From an uncultured Bacteroidota bacterium (GTDB lineage Bacteria; Bacteroidota; Bacteroidia; Chitinophagales; Chitinophagaceae): 7,682 nucleotides of DNA. Where the stretch lies: NCBI GenBank assembly GCA_903847655.1, contig CAINEG010000014.1, positions 1 through 7,682 of the forward strand. Direction: 5' to 3'. The notes below the pieces were generated by a model. The model saw nothing but the letters and a program-made list of their open reading frames with translations, ran no database searches and was not told where the DNA came from. Position numbers and translations under genes: made by a program. Shown here piece by piece: positions 6,404 through 7,682 of the stretch (the stretch's first letter is position 1; each line of letters opens with the position of its first letter).

Positions 6404-6411
6404 CAAAGATA
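6404..6411 (-). promoter_or_regulatory. Bacteroidota -7 promoter element for ubiE and its operon
   Basis: The minus strand reads TATCTTTG at 6411-6404, an exact match to TAnnTTTG, ending four bases before the ATG at 6399. The position implies a transcription start at or near the start codon and supports the shorter ubiE protein. No clear -33 TTG was seen at the usual spacing. Confidence 0.55.
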
Positions 6412-6460
6412 TTGAATTTGTCCTGCTTTTTTGGATAGTGTAGTTCTTAACAAATACTTT

Positions 6461-6468
6461 TATCTTCG
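6461..6468 (+). promoter_or_regulatory. Probable -7 promoter element for rsgA
   Basis: TATCTTCG differs by one base from TAnnTTTG and lies six bases before the rsgA ATG at 6475. With the ubiE element on the other strand it makes the 75-bp gap (6400-6474) a compact divergent promoter region. A -33 element was not recognised. Confidence 0.4.
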
Positions 6469-6474
6469 TAGCGC

Positions 6475-7401
6475 ATGAAAGCACGTATTTATAAGTCTAC
6501 AGGTAGTTGGTATTCGGTCAAATCCGAAGCGGGACTGTTTTATCAGGCCCGTATCAAGGGGGTGATTAAGTTAGACAATATCACTTCAACCAACCCTATT
6601 GCGGTAGGCGACTGGGTGGAATATGAACTAGAAGATGAGGAAAGAGGAACGGTGATGATTGATACCATTTTAGATCGAAACAATTACGTGGCCAGGCAAT
6701 CTCCCCACAATAAAAGACAACAACATATTATTGCGTCTAATTTAGATCAATCCATTTTACTCGGCACTTTGAAATCACCTAAAACTTCTCAAGGTTTTAT
6801 AGATCGTTTTTTAATTTCCTGCGAAGCCTTTCATATTCCTGCTATTATTGTTTTTAATAAATCGGATATCTATGGTGAAAAAGAAATGCATACTTATGAT
6901 GAAATGAAAAAAATGTATGAGGCCATTGGCTATCAAGTGCATTTAATTAGCGTTGAGAAAAAACAAGGCTTGGATTTAGTGCAAAAATTAATGGCTGATA
7001 AAACCACCTTGATCAGTGGGCACAGTGGCGTAGGAAAATCAACGCTTATAAATTATTTATTTCCTCATTTAGATTTAAATACCCAAGAAGTGAGTGATTG
7101 GAGTGGTAAGGGACTACATACCACTACTTTTGCGCAAATGTATGATTTACCAGAAGGTGGTTCGGTGATTGATACACCTGGTATGAGAGAACTAGGTTTA
7201 GTAAATTTAGAAAAAGAGGAACTAGCACAATATTTTCCGGAGATGCGCGCCAAAATGAATGATTGTCAGTTTAACAATTGCCAACACATCAATGAGCCAG
7301 GCTGCGCAGTAAAAGCAGCGGTAGAAAAGGGAATCATCACCGAAGCACGCTTTTATAGCTATGTCGATTTATGGCATGGTATGCAAGGGCCCATGTACTA
7401 G
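6475..7401 (+). CDS. rsgA: Ribosome small-subunit-dependent GTPase A (RsgA/YjeQ)
   Basis: RsgA is a circularly permuted GTPase that checks and promotes late maturation of the 30S ribosomal subunit in the cytosol. This 308-residue protein has the family's three parts. An N-terminal OB-fold covers about residues 1-70 (including A-V-G-D-W-V-E-Y at 43-50). The GTPase domain shows the permuted motif order: G4 N-K-S-D at 128-131, then G1 G-H-S-G-V-G-K-S-T at 182-190, G2 in the H-T-T-T segment at 215-218 and G3 D-T-P-G at 233-236. The C-terminal zinc finger has ligands C264, C269, H271 and C277 (C-x4-C-x-H-x5-C). All expected residues are intact and length is normal. The start is set by a promoter-like element six bases upstream. 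The gene is divergent from ubiE and convergent with the gamma-carbonic-anhydrase-like gene, its stop codon being one base from that gene's stop. Confidence 0.97.
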   Translation: MKARIYKSTGSWYSVKSEAGLFYQARIKGVIKLDNITSTNPIAVGDWVEYELEDEERGTVMIDTILDRNNYVARQSPHNKRQQHIIASNLDQSILLGTLKSPKTSQGFIDRFLISCEAFHIPAIIVFNKSDIYGEKEMHTYDEMKKMYEAIGYQVHLISVEKKQGLDLVQKLMADKTTLISGHSGVGKSTLINYLFPHLDLNTQEVSDWSGKGLHTTTFAQMYDLPEGGSVIDTPGMRELGLVNLEKEELAQYFPEMRAKMNDCQFNNCQHINEPGCAVKAAVEKGIITEARFYSYVDLWHGMQGPMY

Positions 7402-7402
7402 C

Positions 7403-7682
7403 TTATTTTTTTGCATCGTTATAAGCCTCAAACCAACTTGAATATTTTACATAGTTATCAGCAATTCTATTAATCTCGCCAGTAATCATGGCCTCAGAAA
7501 CCATTTTTACTTTTTTAGCGGGCACGCCTGCAAAAATACTTCCTTCTTCTACAATAGTTCCTTCTAATACGACTGCACCCGCTGCAATAATGGAATTAGA
7601 ATGCACTACGCATCCATCCATCACAATACTACCCATGCCAATTAATACATTGTCATGAATCGTACAACCATGCACAAGCGCA
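7403..7682 (-). CDS. Gamma-carbonic-anhydrase-like hexapeptide-repeat protein, C-terminal part
   Basis: The frame is open from the right edge of the window to the stop at 7405-7403, so only the C-terminal 92 or so residues are visible. The visible part reads A-L-V-H-G-C-T-I, then I-G-M-G-S-I-V and I-A-A-G-A-V-V turns, then G-S-I-F-A-G-V-P-A-K-K-V, which is the left-handed beta-helix hexapeptide pattern of the YrdA/PaaY/gamma-carbonic-anhydrase family. The H of H-G-C-T-I matches a conserved zinc-ligand histidine; the other two ligands would lie further upstream, mostly outside the window. The end is the usual alpha-helix (about the last 35 residues). A GTG at 7675-7673 could be read as a start, but it falls within the conserved motif and is an internal valine. 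Whether it is a true carbonic anhydrase or a related hexapeptide protein of unknown substrate cannot be told here. Confidence 0.85.
   Translation of the reverse strand, partial: ALVHGCTIHDNVLIGMGSIVMDGCVVHSNSIIAAGAVVLEGTIVEEGSIFAGVPAKKVKMVSEAMITGEINRIADNYVKYSSWFEAYNDAKK

Larger units (their letters stand above)
554..6411 (-). other. Probable five-gene operon ubiE-porT-pyrC-mutS-like-yifB
   Basis: Five same-strand genes are packed with a 28-bp overlap and then gaps of 5, 15 and 44 bp. The only minus-strand match to TAnnTTTG that I found near any start codon is upstream of ubiE, and a hairpin with a T-run lies past yifB. Together this supports one transcript of about 5.8 kb. An internal promoter before yifB, in the widest gap, cannot be excluded. 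Confidence 0.6.

Noticed and set aside
6400..6453. A longer ubiE reading frame starting at 6453 that adds 18 residues
   Set aside because: The added residues do not resemble the family N-terminus, and an exact TAnnTTTG element lies within this stretch just before the ATG at 6399. The shorter 247-residue protein also fits the usual length.
7401..7426. Inverted repeat GCTTAT / ATAAGC just after rsgA as a terminator
   Set aside because: The six-base arms enclose a 14-base loop and no T-tract follows on either strand. It also lies inside the coding end of the convergent gene.
7673..7675. GTG as a start codon for the gamma-carbonic-anhydrase-like gene
   Set aside because: The frame stays open upstream to the window edge and the preceding codons (Ala-Leu) continue the conserved A-L-x-H-G-C motif, so the codon is an internal valine of a truncated gene.

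Overview
The window looks like ordinary chromosomal DNA of a member of the Bacteroidota, probably a Chitinophagales/Sphingobacteriales-type bacterium. Four things point there: a PorT-like protein of the type IX secretion system, promoter-like TAnnTTTG elements in place of the sigma70 -10/-35 pattern, AT-rich translation starts without clear Shine-Dalgarno sequences, and a dihydroorotase with the D-Q-x-H-F-R-E-P-G variant that I recall from this phylum. The genus cannot be fixed from this sequence. I see no insertion sequence, phage gene, CRISPR array, tRNA or rRNA.

Layout. Bases 1-88 (minus) hold the N-terminus of a lysine-rich, histone-tail-like protein that runs off the left edge. An AT-rich intergenic stretch (89-189) separates it from a divergent small CoA-binding protein (190-555, plus). 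A hairpin at 554-580 lies between that gene and a block of five minus-strand genes. In transcription order the block is ubiE/menG (6399-5656), porT (5683-4892, overlapping ubiE by 28 bp), pyrC (4886-3546), a short MutS-family ATPase (3530-2202) and yifB/comM (2157-583). Gaps between the last four are 5, 15 and 44 bp, and the only promoter-like motif found is just upstream of ubiE, so this is probably one operon. A 75-bp gap with divergent promoter-like motifs separates ubiE from rsgA (6475-7401, plus). The rsgA stop codon is one base from the stop of a convergent, incomplete gamma-carbonic-anhydrase-like gene (7403-7682, minus).

How the genes fit together. The operon mixes housekeeping roles: menaquinone methylation, a T9SS envelope component, pyrimidine synthesis and two DNA-related ATPases. 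The last pair (MutS-like lacking the mismatch-recognition domain, plus ComM-like helicase) is the most suggestive of a shared role, possibly in recombination or natural transformation, but that is inference. RsgA acts in 30S ribosome maturation.

I found no convincing undescribed system. The items most worth a second look are a perfect 9-bp inverted repeat that wraps the yifB start codon, promoter motifs only 4-6 bases from three start codons (suggesting leaderless or nearly leaderless mRNAs), the His-to-Gln change in the dihydroorotase metal motif, and the MutS-like/ComM pairing.
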